The notes: generated from the letters alone by a model not told the origin. Positions 1-6,403 are shown, counted from the first letter of the stretch. The stretch is DNA of 12,685 bases from Desulfuromonadales bacterium (GCA_030614505.1 JAUWTX010000032.1:1-12685), one strand, 5' to 3'. A program made the numbers and translations.

Positions 1-1
1 C

Positions 2-172
2 GGATATCGCATCATTAAAGACATAGCGTGTCTCGACAAAGTCGGCAAACAGGTCTTAAGCCGTACACAGCGGTTGAGGTTTTTTAAAAAATACCGGCAG
101 TGTGCCAAGCTAACTGCGGAAGACAGAAAGTTTGTTCAGAAAGTTCTCGTCTATTTCGAGGGGAGGGACTGA
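2..172 (+). CDS. C-terminal end of a 5'-truncated protein, possibly LPS kinase (WaaP/InaA-like) family
   Basis: An open frame enters from the left edge and runs 56 codons to a TGA at 170-172. The peptide is basic, with segments RLRFFKKYRQ, KLTAEDRKF and VLVYFEGRD. The pattern 'RLRFFxxY ... L..EDRKFVxKVLxYFE.R' resembles the helical C-terminal tail of lipopolysaccharide/Kdo kinases and related small-molecule kinases, which phosphorylate sugars of the LPS core at the inner face of the cytoplasmic membrane. No catalytic residues lie in the window, so this is resemblance only and another kinase-like fold is possible. That the frame is coding is fairly safe: it is open to the edge and is followed by a strong plus-strand hairpin with a T tract about 110 bases later. 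Confidence 0.45.
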   Translation, partial: GYRIIKDIACLDKVGKQVLSRTQRLRFFKKYRQCAKLTAEDRKFVQKVLVYFEGRD

Positions 173-283
173 GGTGATTTAAAGGTGCTATGCGCTCTCA
201 GTCGTGCCTTCTTGGTGTGCCAGATCACGTCGCAATTTTACGACATTTTATCGGTTACAGGGTTCTAGTGTCCTAAACCGAAG

Positions 284-321
284 CGGGGGTCACAAATGAA
301 TTCTGACCCCCGTGTTTTTTT
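284..321 (+). terminator. Rho-independent terminator, or REP-like palindrome acting as one
   Basis: A perfect 9-bp stem pairs 284-292 (CGGGGGTCA) with 304-312 (TGACCCCCG) around an 11-base loop. TG and seven T (315-321) follow on the plus strand. It sits between the plus-strand gene ending at 172 and the minus-strand kinase gene ending at 359, so it most likely ends the plus-strand transcript. On the minus strand the bases after the stem are not T-rich, so it should be weak in that direction. A GGGGTCA/TGACCCC palindrome is also the style of dispersed REP elements, so it may be a repeat in use as a terminator. Confidence 0.75.
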
Positions 322-358
322 GTAAGCTATTTCTCGTTCAGGAATTGAGGGAGTTTAA

Positions 359-1312
359 TCAGGATTTGCAGAGAGTAAAGAAAACTGTACCGCCAACATC
401 CGGGATACCTTCGGCCCAGATCTGGCCACCGTGTCTGTAGATGATTCGTCTGGCGTTTGCCAGTCTGATGGTGTCTTTGGGTAGCTCTGAATCCTGTGAA
501 CTGTTCAGAAATGCATCGAAGAGGCGTGTTGCCTGAGCGTCGCTAAAACCTACGCCGTTATCACGGATGAAAAAGACTTGTTGAGTGCTTCTATTGAACA
601 TGCCGAATTCAATTCGTCCCTGGCGGTCGTTCGGGATGAAATCCATGGCATTTTTGAACAGGTTGTAAATGACAGGACGAAGCATTTTCTGATCGCACCA
701 ATTACTGAGCCAGGGTTGAATCTTGAACTCAACCTGCCTGTCCGGTTGCTTGTTTTTCAACTCCTTGACGATGTCGAGAGCGAGTTTGTCGAGCTTGACC
801 TGTTCACGGCGCGGTTCGCCAAAGGATAGTTCTGTAAGTGCCAGACTTATTTCGAGTTGTTCATTCAGTTTGTCGCTGGCGTTGTCGACACCCTCCATGA
901 AGAATCGGGTTTTTTCGTCAAAATCATGGCCACACTGGGTTGCGAGTAGTTCAACGGAGGTCGCCAGTTCCGATGAAGTGTTGCGTAATTGGCGTAGCAT
1001 GTCGTCATGAAATTCCTCGATATCCTGCCTGGCCAACCCCAGATCCTTGTTGCTTTGTTGTAGAATACCTTCCTTCTGGGCAGTATTAGCCAAATAGTGC
1101 ATGCCGAGATAAATAGCTGCCAGGATGAAAGTGCCGAAAAGAACACGAATGGCTAACTCGTGATACGTTGGTGAGAATAACTGCTCCTGTATGCTCCCCT
1201 CGCTGAAGAGAACGGCATCGAGAACCGCATCTGCCACGAAGGAAAAGGGGATCAGAAGTATTCCCCACAGGAACAATCGAAAAGATGATTTTTGTGAAAG
1301 GTTCTTGGCCAA
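359..1312 (-). CDS. Membrane-bound histidine-kinase-like protein with a degenerate phosphoacceptor region
   Basis: A 317-residue protein starting at TTG (1310-1312), with a GAGGGAG ribosome site about 11 bases upstream; no ATG lies in frame before the upstream stop. Two membrane segments (about residues 13-32 and 55-75) enclose a loop of only about 22 residues, so there is no real periplasmic sensor domain. A helical linker and a DHp-like hairpin (about 78-165) follow, then a HATPase domain. That domain has the N box (N217 and N221 in YNLFKNAMDF), the G1 box DNGVGF (251-256), an F-box-like LFDAF (264-268) and the G2 box GGTVFF (308-312). The ATP-binding parts look intact. The canonical H-box histidine appears to be missing: aligned on the following ELL and LR, its place is taken by R107, and the nearest histidine, H102, is out of register. 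No response regulator is adjacent. It is either a divergent kinase using H102 or an ATPase module with another role. Confidence 0.85.
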   Translation of the reverse strand: MAKNLSQKSSFRLFLWGILLIPFSFVADAVLDAVLFSEGSIQEQLFSPTYHELAIRVLFGTFILAAIYLGMHYLANTAQKEGILQQSNKDLGLARQDIEEFHDDMLRQLRNTSSELATSVELLATQCGHDFDEKTRFFMEGVDNASDKLNEQLEISLALTELSFGEPRREQVKLDKLALDIVKELKNKQPDRQVEFKIQPWLSNWCDQKMLRPVIYNLFKNAMDFIPNDRQGRIEFGMFNRSTQQVFFIRDNGVGFSDAQATRLFDAFLNSSQDSELPKDTIRLANARRIIYRHGGQIWAEGIPDVGGTVFFTLCKS

Positions 1313-1341
1313 GGCTACTTCAACTCCCTCAAAATTGATAT

Positions 1342-1370
1342 AGTTTAATCATGATACACTAATACTGCAA
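1342..1370 (-). promoter_or_regulatory. Probable sigma-70-type promoter of the kinase-like gene
   Basis: On the minus strand, TTGCAG (complement of 1365-1370) and TAAACT (complement of 1342-1347) are separated by exactly 17 bases. They lie about 30 bases before the TTG start at 1312. The -35 is a modest match and the -10 agrees at 4 of 6 positions. The same short gap would also have to hold the start signals of the small plus-strand ORF at 1382. Confidence 0.4.
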
Positions 1371-1381
1371 GAGGGAATCAG

Positions 1382-1543
1382 ATGATAGGCCAAAATGGTT
1401 GTCTGGCAAGCTGTCGGCCATCTATGAACAAGCTCAATGAGCTGTTGGCAAATTCAACCATTAAAATCCGACAGCTTCCTGGTCTCAATAAAAAAAAGCG
1501 GACGCATTATTCAATGCACCCGCATCCTTTTGAGAAGCAATAA
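1382..1543 (+). CDS. Possible small protein of 53 residues, unknown
   Basis: An ATG at 1382 is preceded by GAGGG at a spacing of six bases, a better start signal than several clear genes here have. The frame stays open for 53 codons to TAA at 1541-1543. The product is basic and His/Lys-rich toward its end (KKKRTHY, MHPHPFEKQ), with two cysteines near the N-terminus and a second methionine at residue 15. I recognise no domain. Against it: the last third of the frame lies over the A-tract and hairpin that form the terminator of the convergent minus-strand gene (1490-1523), so the KKK run may only be the reverse side of a T tract. No strong plus-strand promoter is visible. Treat it as a candidate only. 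Confidence 0.25.
   Translation: MIGQNGCLASCRPSMNKLNELLANSTIKIRQLPGLNKKKRTHYSMHPHPFEKQ
1490..1523 (-). terminator. Strong Rho-independent terminator of the 64-residue gene
   Basis: Read on the minus strand, an 11-bp stem (complement of 1513-1523 with 1498-1508, including two G-U pairs) closes on a four-base GAAT loop. A run of eight T follows (complement of 1490-1497). It begins about 37 bases after the TGA of the gene at 1561-1755. Confidence 0.85.
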
Positions 1544-1560
1544 GTGGATATGTGAAAATA

Positions 1561-1755
1561 TCAGGCTGCTATACGGCGTTCCGGGCCATTGTAGCCAAGT
1601 TTGTTGTCCGGGTAGCGAATCAAGTCCTTGCCAATGACAGCCCACCCGGAGGAACGACGGAAGCGCTTCACCAGTTCACGGCTCAGTAGCAGATTCAGTC
1701 CCTTCGGGACCACCCTGCATAGGGTTCCATCTACCAACTCCACCTGAATCGTCAT
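1561..1755 (-). CDS. Small conserved-looking protein with C-terminal GPERR motif, function unknown
   Basis: A 64-residue protein starting at ATG (1753-1755), with AAGGA seven bases upstream and its own strong terminator, so expression is likely. The N-terminal half reads like a short beta-rich module (MTIQVELVDGTLCRVVPKGL). The middle has a basic patch and a tryptophan (KRFRRSSGWAVIG), and the end carries YNGPERR. A Y-x-GPERR tail or linker is common in deltaproteobacterial signalling and PilZ-type proteins, and I recall similar stand-alone proteins from Geobacter relatives, but I cannot name a function. A -10-like TATACT lies on the minus strand at 1817-1822, about 60 bases upstream, without a convincing -35. 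It follows hisG but is separated from it by a terminator, so it is probably its own unit. Confidence 0.8.
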   Translation of the reverse strand: MTIQVELVDGTLCRVVPKGLNLLLSRELVKRFRRSSGWAVIGKDLIRYPDNKLGYNGPERRIAA

Positions 1756-1857
1756 AAATATTTCCTTAAAGCTTTAAATATCCCAGAGGTTGACTCTAAT
1801 TCTTTAGCTCCCAGGTAGTATACATCACTAAACTCACAATTCTCTCAAAATGATGAG

Positions 1858-1893
1858 AAAAAGACGTATGAACTGATTTATCCGTCTTTTTTT
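1858..1893. terminator. Bidirectional terminator after hisG
   Basis: AAAAAGACG (1858-1866) pairs with CGTCTTTTT (1883-1891) around a 16-base loop, giving a 9-bp stem with A tract and T tract built into it. Seven T follow on the plus strand. Read on the minus strand it comes directly after the hisG stop at 1903 and ends in about five T. It should stop the his transcript before the 64-residue gene. Confidence 0.75.
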
Positions 1894-1902
1894 GAAACAG
1901 GA

Positions 1903-2778
1903 TCAGATGATTTTGTTGAGCGGATACTCAACGATTCCCTCCGCGCCATGACTCATCAGCTCGGGGACAATCTTGCGTACCGCCGATTCCGGCATAATCG
2001 TTTCAATTGAAACCCAGTCCGATTGGTAAAGATGAGCAATGGTCGGGCGGTTGAGGCTCGGCAGAAGCTTGATGATTTCTTCAAGCTTGTCTCCTGGTGC
2101 ATTCATTTTCAGACCGACCATCCCTTCGGCACGCAGAGCTGATTGAAGCATGGTGTGAATACGCTCGATCTTGGCTCTTTTCCATGGATCAGCCCAGGCA
2201 TCCTTATTGGCAATCAGAACAGGAACCGATTCCATCAACTCACAGACGATACGCAGGTTGTTGGCCTAGATCGTTGAACCGGTTTCGGTGACTTCGACGA
2301 TGGCGTCGCAGAGTCCCGTGAGGATTTTGGCTTCAGTTGCCCCCCAGGAGAATTCGACGTCGACCGAAATGCCACGTTCGGCAAAGTAACGCTTGGTGAA
2401 ACCGACCAGTTCAGTTGAGATGGTAGCTCCAGCAAGGTCCTCAGGTTTTTCAACTTTAGAGTCGGGGCCAACCACCAGCACCCAGTGAGCTGGTCGGCGT
2501 GAGACCTTGGAGTAGACCATCTCACCGACTTCAACCACGTCAGAATCATTTTCCTTGACCCAGTCGCGGCCGGCGATGCCGACATCGAGTTTGCCGCGTT
2601 CCAGAATGTTGGCCATCTCCTGGGGACGAACCAGGCTGCATTTCAGCTCATCATCATCACTGCTGGGAAAGTAGCTGCGTGAAGATGTCTTGATCTTCCA
2701 GCCGGCTTTTGCAAAGAGTTCAATGGTTGCATTTTCCAGGCTCCCTTTCGGGAGACCGAGTTTTAATTCGTTTGCCAT
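1903..2778 (-). pseudogene. hisG: hisG, ATP phosphoribosyltransferase (long form), interrupted by an in-frame amber codon
   Basis: HisG joins ATP to PRPP, the first and feedback-controlled step of histidine synthesis. The start is ATG 2776-2778 with AGAGG seven bases upstream. The reading frame covers 291 codon positions, the normal size of long-form HisG with its C-terminal histidine-binding domain. The N-terminal part has LGLPKGSLE (8-16), the GKLDVGIAGRDWV region (62-74) and the PRPP loop VTETGST (163-169). Codon 171 is TAG (complement of 2266-2268). Translation in the same frame then resumes perfectly: ANNLRIV, LIANKDAWADPW, and the regulatory domain from about GLKMNAPGDK to the end. There is no frameshift or gap; one substitution from AAG or CAG would explain the stop. 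An ATG at 2238 could restart the second part, but its ribosome site is poor. It may be a recent nonsense mutation, a sequencing error or stop-codon readthrough. It is co-transcribed with hisI upstream. Confidence 0.9.
2266..2268 (-). other. In-frame TAG codon inside hisG
   Basis: The codon order on the minus strand is GGT TCA ACG ATC TAG GCC AAC AAC CTG, encoding GSTI-stop-ANNL. In typical HisG proteins I recall a lysine, arginine or glutamine-like residue here (GSTIxANGL). The codon stands two residues after the PRPP-binding loop, so the shorter product would lack the end of the catalytic domain and the whole regulatory domain. Confidence 0.9.
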
Positions 2779-2796
2779 AATAAAACCTCTAATCAG

Positions 2797-2862
2797 CTGT
2801 AAGCTATAAGCCGTAAGCTGTAAGTTGGAAATAGTAAAGAGCTTGTTCTTTAGAGCTTACAG
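2797..2862. repeat. Four tandem heptanucleotides plus an inverted copy between hisI and hisG
   Basis: CTGTAAG (2797-2803), CTATAAG (2804-2810), CCGTAAG (2811-2817) and CTGTAAG (2818-2824) stand head to tail, consensus CYRTAAG. An inverted copy, CTTACAG, lies at 2856-2862. The fourth unit, extended by one base, forms an 8-bp stem GCTGTAAG/CTTACAGC (2817-2824 with 2856-2863) over a 31-base loop. All of this lies in the 91-base gap between hisI and hisG, just ahead of the hisG ribosome site. Confidence 0.8.
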
Positions 2863-2869
2863 CCCGCTT

Positions 2870-3250
2870 TTACTTTTTCTTGTAAACTTCGTCAGGATCA
2901 AAGAGAGGGTTGGAGTGTTCCACCCACTGGTCGTCTTCCCAGCGTACGTAGAAGCAACTGCGGTTGCCGGTATGGCAGGCTGCCGGACCGTTCTGCTTAA
3001 CCTTGATCACTACGGTGTCCGCGTCGCAGTCAGTAAGGATTTCAACGACGTCCTGAGTGTTGCCGGACTCTTCGCCTTTCATCCAGTACTTGTTGCGAGT
3101 GCGGCTGTAAAACCAGGTCTTGCCGTCGCGTATCGTGTTGGCGAGAGTCTTCTCGTCCATGAAAGCGACCATGAGGACTTCACCATTTTCATGATCCTGA
3201 ATAATGGCGGGAATCAGGCCGCCCATCTTTTCAAAGTTAATCTGAGTCAC
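2870..3250 (-). CDS. hisI: Phosphoribosyl-AMP cyclohydrolase
   Basis: HisI opens the purine ring of phosphoribosyl-AMP, the third step of histidine synthesis, in the cytoplasm. The 126-residue product has the usual length of the stand-alone enzyme with no HisE domain fused. Visible family motifs are EVLMVAFMDEKTL (24-36), the substrate-binding WMKGEESGNTQ (56-66), the metal-binding acidic cluster DCDAD (74-78), and GPAACHTGNRSCFY (88-101). C75, C92 and C99 are the expected zinc ligands. The start is GTG (3248-3250) with GGAGG nine bases upstream. It is the first gene of a hisI-hisG pair read from a good promoter at 3287-3315. The last three residues are lysines and the tail after DPDEVY is short, as usual. 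Confidence 0.96.
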   Translation of the reverse strand: MTQINFEKMGGLIPAIIQDHENGEVLMVAFMDEKTLANTIRDGKTWFYSRTRNKYWMKGEESGNTQDVVEILTDCDADTVVIKVKQNGPAACHTGNRSCFYVRWEDDQWVEHSNPLFDPDEVYKKK

Positions 3251-3286
3251 AGTTGTGTACCTCCTGGGTAGATTTACGAAAGCTCT

Positions 3287-3315
3287 TTATTACCCGCTCG
3301 CCGGGATGCTGTCAA
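3287..3315 (-). promoter_or_regulatory. Promoter of the hisI-hisG unit
   Basis: A consensus TTGACA (complement of 3310-3315) and TAATAA (complement of 3287-3292) are 17 bases apart on the minus strand. They are about 37 bases before the hisI start codon. The -35 is perfect and the -10 is only a partial match. I see no leader peptide with a histidine run in the short gap, so no classical his attenuator. Confidence 0.65.
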
Positions 3316-3383
3316 CTGTTTGGAAGTTGAGGTCTGTCGAAAAGGGTGAAAATTCGCAGGTGGGGAGTTCTCTACTTAGAGAT

Positions 3384-3809
3384 TTAACGTAAAATGTATT
3401 CACGCACTGTGCAGTTTATGGGGTTGCGGCAGTCCAGAACAACCGTTTCATCCGTGTCATCCTTGTTCTGGAAAATCGATTTGTACTGCACTATCACATA
3501 GTTGCCATCCGGAGAATGGCTGTAGCTCTGGCGGTAACTTATGCGGAGAAACTGACGGGAAGCAAGTGAACCGTATGCGGCACGAATAACTCGCTGTCGG
3601 TTTTGCCATTGGGCCCTATCGTTAAGCGCCTGAAAGAAGTCTGACATGGTAAGCCATGCCTCCTCATAACGGTTCCGGTCCAGCAGCTCAAGGTAGTTGC
3701 TTGCCTGGCTGTCCAGGTGGTTGCGCGATAAGCTCTCCGCCCCAACAGATCCTGCCAGCACGACAATCAATATCGCGCCTGGAACTATTTTCCAGAAGTG
3801 TCTGTGCAT
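3384..3809 (-). CDS. Exported small protein of DUF4019 type
   Basis: A 141-residue protein with an N-terminal signal peptide: basic MHRHFWK, a hydrophobic stretch to about residue 20, and a likely cut after VGA (24). The mature part has the DUF4019 pattern as I remember it. A helical start is followed by LDRNRYEEAWLTMSDFFQ (43-60), a tryptophan (W68) before an arginine-rich helix, AAYGSLASRQFLR (77-89) and beta strands with DGNYVIVQYKSIFQNK (101-116). In this family a NTF2-like fold is expected, with no known catalytic activity. Two cysteines near the end (C127, C133) could form a disulfide in the periplasm. The start is ATG 3807-3809 with GAGGGG just upstream. It follows the receptor lipoprotein gene by 154 bases, so co-transcription is possible but not shown. 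Confidence 0.75.
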   Translation of the reverse strand: MHRHFWKIVPGAILIVVLAGSVGAESLSRNHLDSQASNYLELLDRNRYEEAWLTMSDFFQALNDRAQWQNRQRVIRAAYGSLASRQFLRISYRQSYSHSPDGNYVIVQYKSIFQNKDDTDETVVLDCRNPINCTVREYILR

Positions 3810-3963
3810 GTTCCCCTCGAGATAAAAACTATCATCTACCTGAATACTACCAGACGCTTCTCAAAAAAATGTCACATGACCTTATCGGCAAGGCGGTACA
3901 TATCGCACCGTGCCTCTGTAATTAGTGTCATTTCTCAGGAAATTGTCGACAGCTTGAGGAGGG

Positions 3964-5076
3964 CTAGTCTGCTTTGACAAATTGACCGTTCTCGATGCGT
4001 GCGAGATGCAGATGAGGATGCTTCAGATCGCCGAAACGATCGAGGGCTAAATCAGAGAGGACTCCAGCGAAGGGTTTCATTTCCAGTAGTTCCTTGCGGA
4101 TGGCTTGGGGGTCCGTGGTTTTTTCCAGAATGGCCAGGATCATGCGAGTTGCATCGTAGGCGTGTAGGGCTGGAAAGTTGGGAGAAGTACGAAATCTTTC
4201 CTGGTAGGCCTTAAGAAACTTCTGCATTGTTGGTGAAGGGTCCTGCAGGTCAGAACTCTGGATAATAGTCAGTCCTTCTACGCTTCTGCCGCCGAACTGG
4301 ATCAAATCGTCTGAATAAGACCAGCCGGTTGCATAGAGTGGCAGGTCGACACCCGTCTTAGCCAATTGCTGGCAGATCATGGCAGTATCGACGGCGTTGG
4401 CCAGAATCAAAATTCCTTGTGGTCCAGCTTTTGCTGCCTGAGTGGCAAGATCTAGAAACAGGGTGTCTGAGTGAAGGTCGAAGGGAATCCCGGTGACCAG
4501 TGATCCGCCGCCCTGTTCCAGGGCCTCCTGGAAATAACGAACCCAGTCTTCAGTGTAGGCACGGTTGCCAAGATCGTAAATAGCCGCAATCCGGCGAACG
4601 TTTTTCTGCGATGATAATCTGCCGGCGAGCAGCTTCGCTGCCTGGGCGTTGGTGTAATACACTCTGAAGAAGTAATCGTCGAGTCCGCTCAGTTGATTGG
4701 TGCTGACTGTTGGGCTGATTATCGGAATCCTGGCCCGGTTGATTTCCGGAACAATGGTGACTGCCGTCTGGCTGGTCATTGGCCCAATGATTGCGGAGAC
4801 GTCTCTGGCAACCAGAGTATGGACTGCCTGAAGGGCTGTCCCCTTGTGCATGCGTGTGTCCTGGACCAATCCTTCGACTCTTCGGCCGTTGATGCCGCCA
4901 CGAGCGTTGATTTCTTCTATGGCAAGTAAAAAGCCGTCACGTCCGCTTGTAGCGAGTCCTGCGGCACGAGTGGTCAACCCGCCGAGAAAACCGATCCGGA
5001 TCGGTTCCGGTTCTTTGCAGCCTGACAGCGACAAGCAACAGGTCGTCAAGGCTATGACAATAATTAAACTACGCAT
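3964..5076 (-). CDS. Lipoprotein of the branched-chain amino acid / amide receptor family (periplasmic binding protein)
   Basis: A 370-residue protein starting at ATG 5074-5076, with GAGG five bases upstream. A lipoprotein signal ends in LSGC (17-20), so it should be acylated at C20. The rest is a type I periplasmic-binding fold of the LivJ/LivK type: IRIGFLGGLT (26-35), GFLLAIEEINARGGINGR with the classic INARGGI turn, VARDVSAIIGPMTS near 88-101, and the lobe-closing HAYDATRMI segment about two thirds in. Such proteins bind amino acids, amides or short aliphatic ligands and hand them to an ABC importer. No permease or ATPase gene is adjacent, so this is an orphan receptor that may supply a distant transporter or a signalling protein. 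The ligand cannot be told. The stop is TAG, used normally here. Confidence 0.9.
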   Translation of the reverse strand: MRSLIIVIALTTCCLSLSGCKEPEPIRIGFLGGLTTRAAGLATSGRDGFLLAIEEINARGGINGRRVEGLVQDTRMHKGTALQAVHTLVARDVSAIIGPMTSQTAVTIVPEINRARIPIISPTVSTNQLSGLDDYFFRVYYTNAQAAKLLAGRLSSQKNVRRIAAIYDLGNRAYTEDWVRYFQEALEQGGGSLVTGIPFDLHSDTLFLDLATQAAKAGPQGILILANAVDTAMICQQLAKTGVDLPLYATGWSYSDDLIQFGGRSVEGLTIIQSSDLQDPSPTMQKFLKAYQERFRTSPNFPALHAYDATRMILAILEKTTDPQAIRKELLEMKPFAGVLSDLALDRFGDLKHPHLHLARIENGQFVKAD

Positions 5077-5155
5077 ACAAACCTCACCATAATATTCTGG
5101 TAAAGATTACCATCCTTGCTGGCCCCCTTCAAGAGACAGACCTGATTAGCCGGGG

Positions 5156-5185
5156 CTTATATTGTTGCGGAGACGGTATTGTCGC
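5156..5185 (-). promoter_or_regulatory. Possible promoter of the receptor lipoprotein gene
   Basis: GCGACA (complement of 5180-5185) and TATAAG (complement of 5156-5161) are 18 bases apart on the minus strand, about 80 bases ahead of the start at 5076. The -10 matches at 5 of 6 positions and the -35 at 4 of 6. Confidence 0.35.
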
Positions 5186-5244
5186 GTTGCTTATCGACAG
5201 AGGCAGCAGCCAGTTTGTTGATAGTCCGACAGTCTGCTAGTTGA

Positions 5245-5808
5245 TCAATTCATCATGGTGTAGATAAAGATGAGTGGGAAAAGGGCCAGGCTGACACCGA
5301 CCAGGGTATTTAGGGCCATGCGTAGAATCAAGAGCTGTTTATCCGGCAGGATTTCCTCTCCGCTACTCAGTTCTACGAACCCGACCGGGATCGGAAAACC
5401 GCAGAAAAGACATGATTTGCTCCCCTGATAGAGATAAGTGGTCAACTTGAAGCCGATTAAAAACCCGGCAATGATACAGCCAATCGAAAGAAAGAGCAGT
5501 GCTCCTTTGAAGATGTGGTCACTGTGCAGGAGTTGATAGAGACCAGTGCTGTTGAAGTATGTCACAATCAGGGCATTGAAAAGTGTCACCCAGCGAGCGG
5601 TTTTCCATAAGGTATAGGGTCGAGGCCAATTGGAACTGCGTCTTCTCTGGAGCTTTCGCTGAATCTCCTCCTGTGCCAGGCCGCGCTCCTGAAACACCCA
5701 GTGAATCGACTCTTTGTCGAGATCTTCGTTGTCAGACAAAAGGTCTAGCAGATAACTGGATGGCAGGTTCCGCAGGTACTCTCGGTATTTCGGGTCAGCG
5801 ATGTTCAT
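5245..5808 (-). CDS. Unknown membrane protein with an intracellular-type CxxC loop
   Basis: 187 residues, start ATG 5806-5808 with only a weak GTGAG ribosome site. The first about 55 residues form a charged helical region (LPSSYLLDLLSDNEDLDKESIHWVFQERG...RKLQRRR). Its shape resembles the short N-terminal segments 'LxxLSDDELLDI...EExxPEAIxxAxEEL' seen on other small membrane proteins. Three hydrophobic segments follow at about 73-93, 101-126 and 162-184. Between the second and third lies CLFCGFPIP (133-141): one CxxC pair, too little for a complete zinc ribbon unless it dimerises. I do not recognise a family. It begins 25 bases after the stop of the HIT hydrolase gene, so translation may be coupled. 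No clear terminator follows. Confidence 0.75.
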   Translation of the reverse strand: MNIADPKYREYLRNLPSSYLLDLLSDNEDLDKESIHWVFQERGLAQEEIQRKLQRRRSSNWPRPYTLWKTARWVTLFNALIVTYFNSTGLYQLLHSDHIFKGALLFLSIGCIIAGFLIGFKLTTYLYQGSKSCLFCGFPIPVGFVELSSGEEILPDKQLLILRMALNTLVGVSLALFPLIFIYTMMN

Positions 5809-5833
5809 GGTTGCTCACGTATGACTTGGACTC

Positions 5834-6280
5834 TCAGCAGACTCTGGGCACCACGGGACAGTTGTTGTCAGGGGTAAAGTCGGCCAGATGATCGATAAGG
5901 CCGGCACAGATTTCCTGAAGAACTCTTTCTGTGTAGGGTTGCGTTGGGAAGAGTCCCCATACTGGATTTGGCCAGGCCTGGTCTGCCTGGTAGCGGACGA
6001 TGTGATGAACATGTAGTTGCGGGACCATGTTGCCAAGGGCGGCAATATTAAGTTTGTCGGCCTGGAAGATCTGGTTCAATACTTGCGATAGATGTGATGA
6101 TTCTTTAAGTAGCTGATTTTGATCAGTTTGTTCCAGCTCAAAAATTTCCCGGATCTCGGCACGGCGTGGGACCAGAATAAACCAGGGGTAGTTGGCGTCG
6201 TTCATCAGCAACAGGCGGCAGAGCGGAAAATCGCCGATAACCAATGTGTCTTGCATCAGGCGGGGATGAAGTTTGAACAT
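5834..6280 (-). CDS. HIT-family hydrolase
   Basis: 148 residues, start ATG 6278-6280 with GAGG five bases upstream. HIT proteins cleave nucleotide phosphates such as Ap4A or aminoacyl-AMP-type compounds through a histidine nucleophile. The C-terminal active-site motif here is VPQLHVHHIVR (86-96): Q88 takes the place of the first histidine, H90 aligns with the nucleophile and H92 with the third, followed by the subfamily-typical DQAWPNPVWG (100-109). Q-for-H in the first position is common in this bacterial subfamily, so the enzyme is probably active. Upstream, LLLMNDANYPWFILVPRR (23-40) is the usual nucleotide-binding strand region. The last few residues (CPVVPRVC) are unremarkable. Substrate is unknown. 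It leads a probable two-gene unit with the membrane protein at 5245-5808. I see no convincing promoter in front. Confidence 0.9.
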   Translation of the reverse strand: MFKLHPRLMQDTLVIGDFPLCRLLLMNDANYPWFILVPRRAEIREIFELEQTDQNQLLKESSHLSQVLNQIFQADKLNIAALGNMVPQLHVHHIVRYQADQAWPNPVWGLFPTQPYTERVLQEICAGLIDHLADFTPDNNCPVVPRVC

Positions 6281-6403
6281 CTTTTCCTCGATTGTTGGTG
6301 TTCAGTTGAGGCTTTCAGACGCACACAAGTTAATTTGTATGTTGTCTTGTAAAGCCAATCTGGGTTCGTCGGTTCCTCACGTATTCAGTTTCACGATAAA
6401 GTC

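Noticed and set aside
2266..2268. hisG TAG as a pyrrolysine codon
   Set aside because: TAG ends at least three other genes in the window in the usual place, no PYLIS-like element is evident, and HisG is not a known pyrrolysine protein. A mutation or sequence error is simpler.
2825..3271. 148-codon open frame on the plus strand opposite hisI
   Set aside because: It is the reverse of hisI, whose motifs and start signals are unambiguous; the antisense product resembles nothing.
3656..3925. 89-codon open frame on the plus strand over the DUF4019-like gene
   Set aside because: Mostly antisense to a gene with a clear signal peptide and ribosome site; no start signal of its own.
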